Source: Pseudomonas saxonica (GTDB taxonomy: Bacteria > Pseudomonadota > Gammaproteobacteria > Pseudomonadales > Pseudomonadaceae). From it: 64,000 bases of DNA. A program made the translations under genes and the position numbers. The DNA is taken from positions 239,113 through 303,112 of the forward strand of contig NZ_VFIO01000005.1 of assembly GCF_007858365.1 (NCBI RefSeq). Direction: 5' to 3'. Each line of letters starts with the position of its first letter. The first letter of the stretch is position 1. The notes beneath the pieces are model-generated. The model saw only the letters and a program-made list of their open reading frames with translations. It ran no database searches and was not told the DNA's origin. Below are positions 1 through 7,998 of this stretch, piece by piece.

Positions 1-215
1 GGTCTAGAGAAAATATGAATGCTGGGTACGCCAAGCTATATTGTCAGTGCCTAAATCCCCATTGCGGGCATTCCTTTGTCATGGATCTCTCTTATTCCCA
101 TGCTTTGCGGCCTTCGGCGGCAGCGGTCGACCAATTAATCTTCGATCGACTTCGCACGCTTCCTATTAGCTGTCAGCAGCAGTTATTTGATCAACTTAAC
201 TCTTTGCCAGTTTGA
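1..215 (+). CDS. ogr: Ogr/Delta-family phage late transcription activator (5' end outside window)
   Basis: The reading frame is already open at the first base, and residues SREN before the first in-frame ATG (position 15) fit the conserved body of Ogr/Delta zinc-finger activators, so the gene starts left of the window. The visible part holds the second zinc pair as CLNPHC (C-x4-C) followed by the typical G-H-S-F segment; the first C-x2-C pair would lie upstream. Proteins of this family switch on P2-type late (capsid, tail, lysis) promoters by contacting RNA polymerase. In P2-type genomes ogr follows the late gene D, so it marks the boundary between late genes (to the left) and the early/lysogeny region seen here. 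Family assignment is from the motif. Confidence 0.85.
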   Translation, partial: SRENMNAGYAKLYCQCLNPHCGHSFVMDLSYSHALRPSAAAVDQLIFDRLRTLPISCQQQLFDQLNSLPV

Positions 216-403
216 ATAACAACAGTGCCAAGTTTGCTGGAACACTCCAGCAAACGGCCGTGCGACCACATCATTGTAGCTACTACTCCTTCACTTTCAT
301 CCTCATTAAGTGCCCTTGCACCTACGCAGACGCTTAAACTGATAATGACTTTTGCAACTTCCTCTATAATGTCTCGCGTAGTTGTAATGGTGCGCTGTTC
401 CAT
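191..403 (-). CDS. Small hypothetical prophage protein
   Basis: A 70-residue frame convergent with ogr and overlapping its 3' end by 25 bp. The composition is protein-like: an N-terminal ITTTRDIIEEVAKVIISL helix and a middle segment SHGRLLECSSKL. A weak GGAAC precedes the ATG. I do not recognise the family. P2-like Pseudomonas prophages often carry small genes at this late/early boundary, but nothing in the sequence gives a function. It could be a shadow frame. Confidence 0.4.
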   Translation of the reverse strand: MEQRTITTTRDIIEEVAKVIISLSVCVGARALNEDESEGVVATMMWSHGRLLECSSKLGTVVIQTGKELS

Positions 404-625
404 TTCCGTAGTTCCATTTGCTGCTGTTCAGATGAGTGCACTTTACGTGTTGCATTTTCGGCTTGTCAAATATTTATTAATTATTTCAGGTTGGAAATAA
501 TCTGCCGATAAAGCGACACTACACCTTGTGTTTGCTAGTGTGAAGTTTTTTGATGTAGATGTTTTTTTATTCTTTTTGTTTAGAGGTTTATTGTGGTTTT
601 GTCATGGCTGTATGTTCAGCTAAGC

Positions 626-713
626 CGTTACAGCGTTACAGCGTTACAGCGTTACAGCGTTACAGCGTTACAGCGTTACAGCGTTACAGCGTTACAGCGT
701 TACAGCGTTACAA
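626..713. repeat. Tandem array of the octamer CGTTACAG
   Basis: Ten perfect head-to-tail copies of CGTTACAG from 626 to 705 and an eleventh degenerate copy (CGTTACAA) at 706-713. There are no spacers, so it is not a CRISPR. It lies between the ogr side and the early-operon terminator and is in no gene. Possible roles are protein-binding iterons or a slippage-prone array; the sequence alone does not decide. Confidence 0.95.
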
Positions 714-764
714 CATCAAATCGTAGTATGCGGTGACTTAAAAAGTTAAGGTTTGTTTTTCACT

Positions 765-790
765 TAATAAAAAGGGCGCAGAAGCGCCCT
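765..790 (-). terminator. Rho-independent terminator of the prophage early operon
   Basis: Perfect 7-bp stem AGGGCGC (773-779) / GCGCCCT (784-790) with an AGAA loop. On the minus strand the stem is followed by TTTTATT. It sits 45 bp after the stop of the last minus-strand early gene. Confidence 0.85.
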
Positions 791-834
791 GATGTTGGAG
801 TGACTTTGAGTTTGGTCTTTTATATCGCTATTGC

Positions 835-1056
835 TTAAATTCTGATAACACCATAAGAGCGTACTCCAGACGTATTTTCAAAAGCGGCTACAAGCAATCC
901 AGATGGCAGATTTATACTAATTGTTCGGTTGCCAGTTTCATGAAATAACTTGCCAGTAGCTTCAACTAGATTAAAGGTAGGTGGAAGCCCAAGCTGTCTA
1001 CGTGCATCCACATATTGAGCGTTGCTTAAAGAAACAAACTGGCCGTCAATAAACAT
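835..1056 (-). CDS. Hypothetical phage protein, 73 aa
   Basis: Last gene of the minus-strand early operon. AAGGAC precedes the ATG, and the start overlaps the end of the upstream Arc-like gene by 11 bp, suggesting translational coupling. The protein is small and soluble (central segment [20 protein letters not shown]) with no motif I can name. Its place next to a ribbon-helix-helix gene could suggest a partner, but that is only inference. Confidence 0.65.
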   Translation of the reverse strand: MFIDGQFVSLSNAQYVDARRQLGLPPTFNLVEATGKLFHETGNRTISINLPSGLLVAAFENTSGVRSYGVIRI

Positions 1057-1279
1057 GGGGTAGTCCTTTTTCTTCGAGTGTCTCGATTCGTTTCAATAGT
1101 TGAGCAATGAGTTTGTCTTGCTCGATTTTGAGTTGGTCTTGAATAAGAGAGCGCTGAATCCGTACGATTATTTCACCGTTCATACTGCGCTGATTCGTAC
1201 GAGCGACTTCAGCAATTTCAGGGCGCAGCCCCTCGGGTAAGCGAAGAACAAATTTATCCAGTTCGCGTGATTCATTCAT
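1046..1279 (-). CDS. Arc-family ribbon-helix-helix DNA-binding protein
   Basis: 77 residues. The N-terminal [20 protein letters not shown] followed by [17 protein letters not shown] is the Arc/MetJ ribbon-helix-helix pattern: a beta strand that enters the major groove, then two helices with the conserved S-x-N-x-E-I segment. A short helical tail ([19 protein letters not shown]) may assist oligomerisation. A strong AAGGAG lies about 8 bp before the ATG. It probably represses or tunes the prophage early region; the target is unknown. Confidence 0.85.
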   Translation of the reverse strand: MNESRELDKFVLRLPEGLRPEIAEVARTNQRSMNGEIIVRIQRSLIQDQLKIEQDKLIAQLLKRIETLEEKGLPHVY

Positions 1280-1547
1280 GAGTCAGCTCCTTGAAAGCTG
1301 TGGCGGCCAAAAATTGTGCAACTACAGCCGCGTCACGTTCTGATAGCTCGCCCAAGGTTTGTGCCATCTCGGCCAGGCTCTCAAGTTTCTGGCGAGCGTC
1401 TGGTGTCTTGTGGACAATGTAGCCAATCAGCGCCGCGCCGATCATGGCCGTGGCCAGCAGTGGGCGAGGGTGCTTAAAGATCTGGCTGTTTGGTTTCGGT
1501 GCTGTGGTAGCCTTACGTTCACTGCTGCTTGGGTGCTGTGCTTGCAT
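1272..1547 (-). CDS. Small membrane-anchored hypothetical phage protein
   Basis: 91 residues, with a strong AGGAG 6 bp before the ATG and an 8-bp overlap with the Arc-like gene downstream. A polar N-terminus (residues 1-28) is followed by one hydrophobic segment, [16 protein letters not shown] (about 30-45), and a helical, charged C-terminal half. This suggests a single-pass inner membrane protein. I do not recognise the family. Confidence 0.65.
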   Translation of the reverse strand: MQAQHPSSSERKATTAPKPNSQIFKHPRPLLATAMIGAALIGYIVHKTPDARQKLESLAEMAQTLGELSERDAAVVAQFLAATAFKELTHE

Positions 1548-1609
1548 GGTGTTGCTCCTCTTGCGGTGGTTGGTGTCGAGGAGGTGCGAACTCCTCGACG
1601 CCGTTTTAA

Positions 1610-1861
1610 TCAGGCCAGCTGCAATAGCGTGGCTGTGAATATCGGCTGCATTTCGCAGCGCACTTCAAACAACCCAAGATCACTACCCTCGACATCAGCC
1701 AGGTGTATGGCCGTGATGACTGTTGGGCAGTCCTCCGGGTGATCTTTCCAATGCATTGCGGCAGCCAGTTCAGCCAACTGTTCGGCTGTGCTGTTTTCAA
1801 CGAATTGAACTGGCATATGTAAGCTGCCGGGTAGGGTGTTCGCGCAGTAAAGGATTTTCAT
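1610..1861 (-). CDS. Hypothetical phage protein, 83 aa
   Basis: Small acidic soluble protein in the early operon. GGAGA lies about 9 bp before the ATG. Segment STAEQLAELAAAMHWKDHPEDCP looks like a genuine folded protein. No domain is recognised. It lies between the primase-side iteron region and the small membrane protein gene. Confidence 0.6.
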   Translation of the reverse strand: MKILYCANTLPGSLHMPVQFVENSTAEQLAELAAAMHWKDHPEDCPTVITAIHLADVEGSDLGLFEVRCEMQPIFTATLLQLA

Positions 1862-1914
1862 CGTGCGGTCTCTCCAGAGACTTCAATGCAAAAGAAAATG
1901 TGTGTCGCCATACG

Positions 1915-2240
1915 TTCGGCGGAACAACCGGAACAGACATGGTTTAAAAGGCTGTTTCCCCTGGCCCTTATGGTTTTGGCTGGCCCAGCACCTTGAAATA
2001 CTGAGGCGGAACATTCCGGAACATGTTTTCTGGCTAAAACCGTGCAGCCCTTGAACGGTAAGGGTTTGCGAGTTGTTCCGCCTGAATGGCTTGCCGGAAC
2101 AACTTCAGAACAGCTTTTGAAAGATTGTTCCGGCGTGTTCCTTTGTGTTCCGGGAGTGACTGCGAGGTGATGCCTGTTATCTATCTGTTTTTTATGGATA
2201 TTTTTTAAGTTATAGATAGTGTTCCGGTTGTTCCGGCAAG
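1915..2240. other. Putative prophage replication origin: iteron cluster around an AT-rich segment
   Basis: Eleven copies of the octamer CCGGAACA / TGTTCCGG. Perfect ones are at 1928-1935, 2016-2023, 2094-2101 (plus orientation) and 2126-2133, 2146-2153, 2220-2227, 2229-2236 (reverse). One-mismatch copies are at 1919-1926, 2006-2013 and 2074-2081; a poorer one is at 2136-2143. Spacings of 9-10 bp within groups put them on one helix face. An AT-rich stretch (about 2172-2220) carries the inverted repeat TATCTAT (2179-2185) / ATAGATA (2212-2218). It is directly downstream of the primase-helicase gene. P4-type primase-helicases bind short origin iterons, so an origin is the natural reading. Confidence 0.7.
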
Positions 2241-2315
2241 ACAGAGGACACACACGCATTTCACCAAAAAGCCTTAAACCAAGGCCCATACGAAAGTCCT
2301 TCACACAAACTTTCA

Positions 2316-4988
2316 TCACTCCCTACCGCTCTTGCGAAAGACCCAGCAATTGAGCGGTCGTTTCTCGATGGCCGATCGAACTTTTCGTATCTCAATGAAG
2401 GTGTGAGAGCTGCTTTGCGGTAATGCACGGTGCAGCTGTGTCGCGTGAATCACTTCCTGGCCAGCTAATCGACAGGCGTTGTGGAAGTGCTCGATGTTGA
2501 TAGCGATCAGTGTCCTGTCAGGGCTGTGATTCAAGGTTTCCCGTGTTTCATCGTGCGAGCCTTCACCGTCCGTGTATGTGATCACCTTTTCATTCAGGTA
2601 GTGATAGATCTGCCAGAACCTGGCAGCTGTGGGGTTCTCACTGCTAACGCGCTGCTGACGCTCGATAGCGCGGCTTTCAACATGCTTGAATAGTTTCTCC
2701 ATGAGTTGGTCAGACCAGCCCGGGAAAAGCATTTGGGTGGCTTTGGCTGCAGCCATGACTTGAGCATGGCAATGCACTATTCGCTGATGCTGAATGATGG
2801 TGTTTGCCTGGAGTCGCTGTTCGTAGTGATCGAAGGCTTCAAAGTAACGTGCCAGCCACTGCTTTTCTTGGCCCAAGCATCGACGCAAGTATCCAGACAG
2901 ATCCTCAACCGGCAGAGCGTAGAGGCGATCGGAGACTACTTTACGTGCAGGCGTGTGCCCTGTACGTGTGGCGTGCATATGCACGATCCGCGTCAGAATG
3001 GCTTCGGATCCATCGACACTGGCGTTTTGAGAGATAAGCAGCGCAGCCAGGAAAATCAGGCTGTCGGTGTCATTGCTCGATGACTTCACGCCCACAGTAC
3101 GAAGTGTGGCGTTATGGTCATAAAGAGATTTCCAATTTTCCCAGTTGTACTGGCTAACTGTGGTACGGCCTTGAGCATCGACAATTTGGCTATCTGACTC
3201 AATCAGCACCACCGGCAGGTTGCTCACTTGAGACAGAGCACGGGTCAAGCCAATGGCACTAGCCCCAGTTGAGTTGGGTTTCATCCCTTCGTAGTTCGGG
3301 CGACCAAACAACCGCCACAAGAAACGCAGCAAGCTAGATTTACCCGCACCGGCATCGCCCGTCAGTTCAAAAAACAACCATGAATGCTGCTTTGACCGAA
3401 TTTGCTGCGTGAACAGAGAGGCCGTCCACCACGCCAGTGACGCTAATCCGTTCATATCGTTGACTTCAAGAAAGTCAGCGAACCAGTCAGGTTCCTCATC
3501 TTTCCCGCGAGTAAGTGCCAGGCTACTCAGCGACGTTTTCAGCCCGCTTTTACCTATCTCCAAATACCCATGACTGTTGGCCATGTACTCGCGGCCATTG
3601 TTAAAGCCGAAGGTCTGAAAACAGTAGGTCTTGCTCGTTGCGTCATAGCCTACAAATGGGAGCGCGCGCACAGTCAGGGCGTTCTCCAGCCATTTACTGC
3701 GCAGCATAGAAAGCACCTTCTCCCCACCCTCGAAGTTTCCACCAGGTGTGCGCTCAAGGAGTGATTTGGAAAAACTGCGGGGATCGCCAATTGAGTTCGG
3801 AGCCAGTGGCTCTTTGCAGTTCTGAGCCGGGTTCGGGAAGTTGAATTGGAAGAAAAACTGTTGATCACCGCTTAACGCATCCCGCTGGATGTATTCGAAG
3901 TGAGGAATGCAGTTGGCCACCTGTTTGATGTCGCAATATTTGTCGAAAATCTCTTCCCGGGATTTCGGAGTGGTTCCCTCGTCTGAATCCTTGTTCAGCT
4001 CCCGGTTTAGTTCATCGCTGTTCACCTTGGCGGTGAACAGGCGCTCCCCGAACTCAAGTAGAAAGAAGCTCAGAGGCTTTTTCAGGTGCAGCAAGAAAGC
4101 TTTTTTCGACGGGTTTGGAGCAACGAACAAGCGGCCTTGATAGCTGGCTTCTGTCATAAACACGTCGTCCAGCTGGCCATCGCGGTACACGTCGTCCCAA
4201 TCGCGGTTTTTGCCAGCAAGTGCAACCCACGCGATTTCATCCATCGCCTGCAATTGGCGACGATACTTGGGGATAACCAGGTGCCCGGCCTTGTCGTCGT
4301 CCAGGGCAATGACCCAGCGGACTTTTAAGCCTTTATGAGCCTCGACCACATCCCATGGAAAATTGTTGGCCGAGATTGAGGCAATCACCTTGTAACCAGC
4401 GAGGTGCAACGCGATGGCGTGAAAGATACCTTCGACGATATAGACACTGTCGCCTTTCTCGATGGTCATGCCTTTAGGCATCCAGCCATCGGACTTAAAG
4501 CTCATTTTGTATTTGATACCGGCCTTGTCGCCGCCATTCGCCGCCACCATGGTCGCGTCGATGATTCTCTCCCAGTAGCCATCGCAAAGCGGGAAACGAA
4601 CGGTATCAGCCCATTGGCCATCAGCCATTTTGCGGCGGCCCTGCTCATACCAGCCTTGAATTTTACTGACGTCGAATCCGCGGTTGCGCTGTAGATAAGC
4701 GTCCGCTGTTGCGTTCGGGTTTGCTTCCGATCGTGGGAAACGCTCACTGAGATTTTCAAACAGGTAGCTATAACGCTCGCGAGTCTTTTCCTCATGCTGG
4801 CATTGGTTGAGGCGGTTGCACTTGAGTTGATAAGGCTTGTCGCGGGCGATGTAGAGCGTACGTTCGCCACAGCTTGGGCAGATGCCCTTTTGCAGGTACT
4901 TGCCACTACGGATGTCCTTGAAGTCCAGCTCATGGTCTTTTTCCAGAGCGTCGATCACTTCTAGGCGGTAGATATCTTCGAATTGCAT
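2316..4988 (-). CDS. Toprim primase-helicase, phage replication protein (P4 alpha-like layout)
   Basis: 890 residues, with GAGG 6 bp before the ATG. Order of domains: a zinc-ribbon with CPSC (37-40) and C57/C63; a toprim domain near 182-235 with VEGIFHAIAL and the acidic ALDDDKAG; then a superfamily-3-type helicase region with Walker A GDAGAGKSS (544-552) and a Walker B-like LPVVLIESD (591-599). It should prime and unwind phage DNA, as P4 alpha and the toprim proteins of phiCTX-like prophages do. Finding it where P2 keeps its rolling-circle initiator gpA implies theta-type replication from the adjacent iterons. It is full length with no frameshift seen. Confidence 0.85.
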   Translation of the reverse strand: MQFEDIYRLEVIDALEKDHELDFKDIRSGKYLQKGICPSCGERTLYIARDKPYQLKCNRLNQCQHEEKTRERYSYLFENLSERFPRSEANPNATADAYLQRNRGFDVSKIQGWYEQGRRKMADGQWADTVRFPLCDGYWERIIDATMVAANGGDKAGIKYKMSFKSDGWMPKGMTIEKGDSVYIVEGIFHAIALHLAGYKVIASISANNFPWDVVEAHKGLKVRWVIALDDDKAGHLVIPKYRRQLQAMDEIAWVALAGKNRDWDDVYRDGQLDDVFMTEASYQGRLFVAPNPSKKAFLLHLKKPLSFFLLEFGERLFTAKVNSDELNRELNKDSDEGTTPKSREEIFDKYCDIKQVANCIPHFEYIQRDALSGDQQFFFQFNFPNPAQNCKEPLAPNSIGDPRSFSKSLLERTPGGNFEGGEKVLSMLRSKWLENALTVRALPFVGYDATSKTYCFQTFGFNNGREYMANSHGYLEIGKSGLKTSLSSLALTRGKDEEPDWFADFLEVNDMNGLASLAWWTASLFTQQIRSKQHSWLFFELTGDAGAGKSSLLRFLWRLFGRPNYEGMKPNSTGASAIGLTRALSQVSNLPVVLIESDSQIVDAQGRTTVSQYNWENWKSLYDHNATLRTVGVKSSSNDTDSLIFLAALLISQNASVDGSEAILTRIVHMHATRTGHTPARKVVSDRLYALPVEDLSGYLRRCLGQEKQWLARYFEAFDHYEQRLQANTIIQHQRIVHCHAQVMAAAKATQMLFPGWSDQLMEKLFKHVESRAIERQQRVSSENPTAARFWQIYHYLNEKVITYTDGEGSHDETRETLNHSPDRTLIAINIEHFHNACRLAGQEVIHATQLHRALPQSSSHTFIEIRKVRSAIEKRPLNCWVFRKSGRE

Positions 4989-4996
4989 AACCGACC

Positions 4997-5224
4997 TCAG
5001 CGCTTAGCTGCGGTATGCGATTTCGCGACCCGCTCAACTTGCTCTGCGGCTTCGATAGCCAAAGCCAGCATGTTGACCAACACCGCTTCTTTTGAGCCTT
5101 CATTTTTTTCTCGGATCAAAATCCGACCGCGTTCAATCTCATTTCGAATGGCCCTTTCTGACTGCCCCGATCGCCGCGAAAGTTCGCGAACTGTGGTGTA
5201 TGGCGTGTCGATAGTGATCTGCAT
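4997..5224 (-). CDS. Cox-like helix-turn-helix regulator
   Basis: 75 residues with GGAGC 8 bp before the ATG. Residues TTVRELSRRSGQSERAIRNEIERGRI form a helix-turn-helix resembling MerR/Cox excisionase-like proteins. It is the first gene of the minus-strand early operon and diverges from the repressor gene, the position held by cox in P2-type phages. Cox represses the lysogeny promoter and directs excision. The assignment rests mainly on position plus the helix-turn-helix. Confidence 0.65.
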   Translation of the reverse strand: MQITIDTPYTTVRELSRRSGQSERAIRNEIERGRILIREKNEGSKEAVLVNMLALAIEAAEQVERVAKSHTAAKR

Positions 5225-5311
5225 TTGCTAAGCTCCGTGGGTATATATGCAGCAGATGTGTGTCTGCATGCACAGAATATGTATGTACCTACACAAAATC
5301 AAGAGGCCGTG
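5225..5311. promoter_or_regulatory. Immunity/early divergent control region
   Basis: This 87-bp gap separates the divergent Cox-like and repressor genes, so both the early and the lysogeny promoter should be here. It holds the imperfect palindrome TGTATGTACCTACA (5280-5293) and a TGTG...CACA element around TGCATGCA (5257-5274). These are reasonable operator candidates for the two DNA-binding proteins. I could not fix the -35 and -10 boxes with confidence. Confidence 0.5.
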
Positions 5312-5560
5312 ATGGATTTAGGAAGCAAGCTCAAGGAAGTACGTCTGACAGAGCGTCTGACTCAGGCTGAAATGTGCGAGATCACGGGTGTCAAAATGGA
5401 CACGTGGAAGGGGTACGAGTACGGGCGCAGTAAGTCCGTCAGTTCAGTAGAGCTGCTCAAAGTCACCATGCACCCTCGTTTCAAAAAATATGCGCTATGG
5501 CTTGTGACTGACGAAGTCGCGCCGGAGGTTGGCCAGATCAGTCCGGTAATCGGTCAATGA
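5312..5560 (+). CDS. XRE-family phage repressor (C/CI-like)
   Basis: Start chosen at ATG 5312, preceded by GAGG; the frame opens earlier, but the protein core begins at MDLGSKLKEVRL. The 82-residue protein is an HTH_XRE domain: RLTERLTQAEMCEITGVKMD is the helix-turn-helix. It precedes the integrase on the same strand, as C precedes int in P2, so it is probably the immunity repressor that maintains lysogeny. There is no peptidase domain, so SOS cleavage of the LexA type is unlikely. Confidence 0.75.
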   Translation: MDLGSKLKEVRLTERLTQAEMCEITGVKMDTWKGYEYGRSKSVSSVELLKVTMHPRFKKYALWLVTDEVAPEVGQISPVIGQ

Positions 5561-5645
5561 AGTTTGGCGAACCAACTCCGCTTTATCTGGTTTATGGAGT
5601 GTCTGGCAACACCGGAGGCCGGGCGAACCAGCCCTGTAAAAATTA

Positions 5646-6701
5646 GTGGCCATAAACAAATTAGGCGAAGGCCGTTATGAGGTTGATTGCCGTCCAGACG
5701 GTCGATATGGCGTGCGTCTGCGAAAGATTTTCAAGAGCAAAAATGAAGCTCAGAAATTTCAGAACCGGGTAATGGGGGAGGGGGCGACGGGCAGTTTCGA
5801 AAAAGCTCCCAAGCACGACACGCGCACGCTTAAAGATTTAGTCGAGCGTTGGTATGTGGTTCATGGCCAAAACCTCAAGACGGGTCAACAGAGGCTGTCC
5901 CTGCTTAACAATATGGTTGAGCGGATGGGGAATCCCAAAGTTTCGAAGTTCGGTGCTGCTGATTTCGCTCAGTACCGAGCCGAGCGAGCCGAGGGGAAAT
6001 ATGCTCGAAATACCCCGGGTAATGGCTTTGTAAAAGATGGGGGGCAGCCGAAGCCGATCAGCGCAAACATGCTCAACCATGAACTGGCCTATCTCCAGGC
6101 AGTGTTTAACGAGCTGACACGGCTGGGGGAGTGGGAAGGGGATAACCCTTTAGGGAATATTCGCAAGTTGAAGTTTGACGAGACCGAGATGGTCTATTTG
6201 CTACCTGAACAGATTCAGGCATTACTAGAGGATTTGAAGTCACGGGGCTCCGACGCTGCTCTAGTTGCTGAAGTGTGTCTGGCTACTGGAGCAAGATGGG
6301 GGGAGGCTGAGGTGTTACAGTTACATCAAGTACGCAATTGCCTTGTGCATTACAGCAAAACTAAGTCTAGTAAAAATCGATCAGTGCCAATATCTGAAGA
6401 TTTAGAAAAGCGTTTAAGTATATCGTTACCCTTCGTATCTACATATAACACTTTCCGTCGTTCAATTCAGTCCGTTGGGATAAAGCTTCCTGATGGACAA
6501 ATGACTCACGTCCTACGTCACACCTTTGCTAGTCATTACATGATGAATGGTGGGGATATTTTGACCCTGCAGCGAGTACTGGGGCATGCAACTTTATCTA
6601 TGACTCAGAAGTATGCGCATTTTAGCCCGGGACATATGGCGGAAGTGGTAAATTTGAATCCTGTTGCCAAAATTAAATTTGATAAGGGCTTAGTGAGATA
6701 A
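5646..6701 (+). CDS. int: Phage tyrosine recombinase (integrase)
   Basis: 351 residues from a GTG start. An N-terminal arm-binding/SAM-like half is followed by the catalytic domain with R217 (TGARWGE), H288-x-x-R291 (HVLRH), H314 (LGHATL) and nucleophile Y323 (QKYAHF), all present. It integrates and excises the prophage, very likely at the tRNA 1.2 kb downstream toward which it is transcribed. Base composition drops to AT-rich just after the R217 codon (about 6300) and stays so into the next gene, which hints at a recombination joint inside int. Confidence 0.93.
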   Translation: MAINKLGEGRYEVDCRPDGRYGVRLRKIFKSKNEAQKFQNRVMGEGATGSFEKAPKHDTRTLKDLVERWYVVHGQNLKTGQQRLSLLNNMVERMGNPKVSKFGAADFAQYRAERAEGKYARNTPGNGFVKDGGQPKPISANMLNHELAYLQAVFNELTRLGEWEGDNPLGNIRKLKFDETEMVYLLPEQIQALLEDLKSRGSDAALVAEVCLATGARWGEAEVLQLHQVRNCLVHYSKTKSSKNRSVPISEDLEKRLSISLPFVSTYNTFRRSIQSVGIKLPDGQMTHVLRHTFASHYMMNGGDILTLQRVLGHATLSMTQKYAHFSPGHMAEVVNLNPVAKIKFDKGLVR

Positions 6702-7792
6702 TGGTTAGAAAAAATAAGAATGATGAAGCTACCACTTCGTTGAAGCAGTTGCAGGATTACTATAAGAACTCAGCTGCTGGACAACTACTGTCTGGTGGAT
6801 ACGCTGAACAGCTTAGATACGTTGAACAGCTTAGGAAAACACAAGAAGCTACTCTAAGTATCAGCGCAGCTAGCCATGCAGCGCTAATGACTGGTGCAGC
6901 TGGTGTGGTCACAAATGTGGATTACCTGAAGCAAATAAGCGCTTTCCGCGATTCATTAATAACAGATAAGTTCAGATCTTCTGTATTAACAAGTGAGTCA
7001 CTTGCTCAAGCAGCTGCCGCTGCTAAGTCTGGTTACGTTAATGCATTTGAAAATACCGCAGCGTTTTCAATCTATGCCAACGCAGCTAAGAGTGCAGCGA
7101 AGTATGCGGATCTTGCGAGTATCATATCAGGTGATACATATTCGAAGTTGTTAGATAGTATTAGAGGTTTTTCGCAAGAGTCAGATTGGCTTGAAAAACA
7201 AAAGGATTCTATTTTATATAATTATCTTGCGGGCGCAGATGCAGATAAAAGTGCTGTAATTTCCCGTATGCAAGAAAGCTTTGAGTCCAGTTTGTTTAGT
7301 GTTGACTCATTTACTTGGGAGGAGATTCCTGAGGTTCGACGAGAGCTGGAGATTGAGCTCGTCGAATATATTAAATTTGGTCGAGATATTTTAGAGCTTT
7401 CTGTTGAGGCTAGAAAGTATTTTATAAAGTACTGGGCCTTTCTTTGGGATGCCTTGAGTAAAGCTTCTGTAATTATCACAATCAGCTCTATTCTATCTTG
7501 TACCCAAGCCGATTTAGAGAAAGCTACTTCATCGGAAGAGATTCGTCATGTAGTGAAATCCGTGCATGCAGACCGTCGCGAGATTCTTGCCGGTTACAGC
7601 GTTGTCACTGGTAGCAATGTCATTCTCCGATCTAGGGCTGATAAAAACTCACCTGAGCTTGGACGCCTGCCTATGAATACTTGGGTGGAGAATTTGCATG
7701 ATGATGCTGAGGCCTGGATTCATGTGAGGGTGGAGATTGGCGGTGAGGAGATAGAGGGTTGGATTGCACGCCGTTATCTGGCGGTTTTCTGA
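6701..7792 (+). CDS. Integrase-coupled prophage cargo protein with C-terminal SH3 domain
   Basis: 363 residues. The ATG shares its A with the integrase stop (TAATG), so translation is probably coupled. The N-terminal 240 residues are helix-rich with Ala/Ser stretches (100-135). A moderately hydrophobic segment AFLWDALSKASVIITISSIL (246-265) may be a membrane or amphipathic helix. Residues about 300-363 form a bacterial SH3 fold (NVILRSRADKNSPELGRLP, then EGWIARRYL). No catalytic motif is visible. The gene is clearly AT-richer than the core genome. Its place between int and the attachment tRNA is typical of lysogenic-conversion or anti-phage cargo; the actual function is unknown. Confidence 0.85.
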   Translation: MVRKNKNDEATTSLKQLQDYYKNSAAGQLLSGGYAEQLRYVEQLRKTQEATLSISAASHAALMTGAAGVVTNVDYLKQISAFRDSLITDKFRSSVLTSESLAQAAAAAKSGYVNAFENTAAFSIYANAAKSAAKYADLASIISGDTYSKLLDSIRGFSQESDWLEKQKDSILYNYLAGADADKSAVISRMQESFESSLFSVDSFTWEEIPEVRRELEIELVEYIKFGRDILELSVEARKYFIKYWAFLWDALSKASVIITISSILSCTQADLEKATSSEEIRHVVKSVHADRREILAGYSVVTGSNVILRSRADKNSPELGRLPMNTWVENLHDDAEAWIHVRVEIGGEEIEGWIARRYLAVF

Positions 7793-7877
7793 GGTTTTTT
7801 GCGGTGTGGACGCTTTGTGGACGCTATTGGAGATTTGCAGCGGGTGAGCCGATCCTTGGATCTATTCTCAGAAACAC

Positions 7878-7902
7878 GAAAGCCGCGCAGTGCGCGGCTT
7901 TG
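7878..7902 (-). terminator. Terminator downstream of the tRNA
   Basis: Perfect stem AAAGCCGCGC / GCGCGGCTTT with a short AGT loop, placed 5 bp after the tRNA 3' end on the minus strand and ending in T residues there. It may also stop transcription leaving the prophage from the left. Confidence 0.75.
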
Positions 7903-7906
7903 AGTA

Positions 7907-7983
<77 letters not shown>

Positions 7984-7998
7984 TCAGTAGGTCGCGGA

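Larger units (their letters stand above)
404..834. other. Gene-free prophage stretch with octamer array and terminator
   Basis: No convincing coding frame on either strand. The stretch is AT-rich on its left side (480-610), then carries the CGTTACAG tandem array and the terminator of the early operon, both listed separately. Confidence 0.7.

Noticed and set aside
225..500. 91-codon plus-strand frame beside ogr
   Set aside because: No protein-like pattern; it overlaps the minus-strand candidate and extends into AT-rich spacer.
626..713. CRISPR array
   Set aside because: Repeats are 8 bp with no spacers, and no cas genes are present.
1858..2319. 153-codon minus-strand frame after the primase gene
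   Set aside because: It is made of the iteron cluster and the AT-rich stretch, with no coherent protein pattern, although its start overlaps the primase stop.
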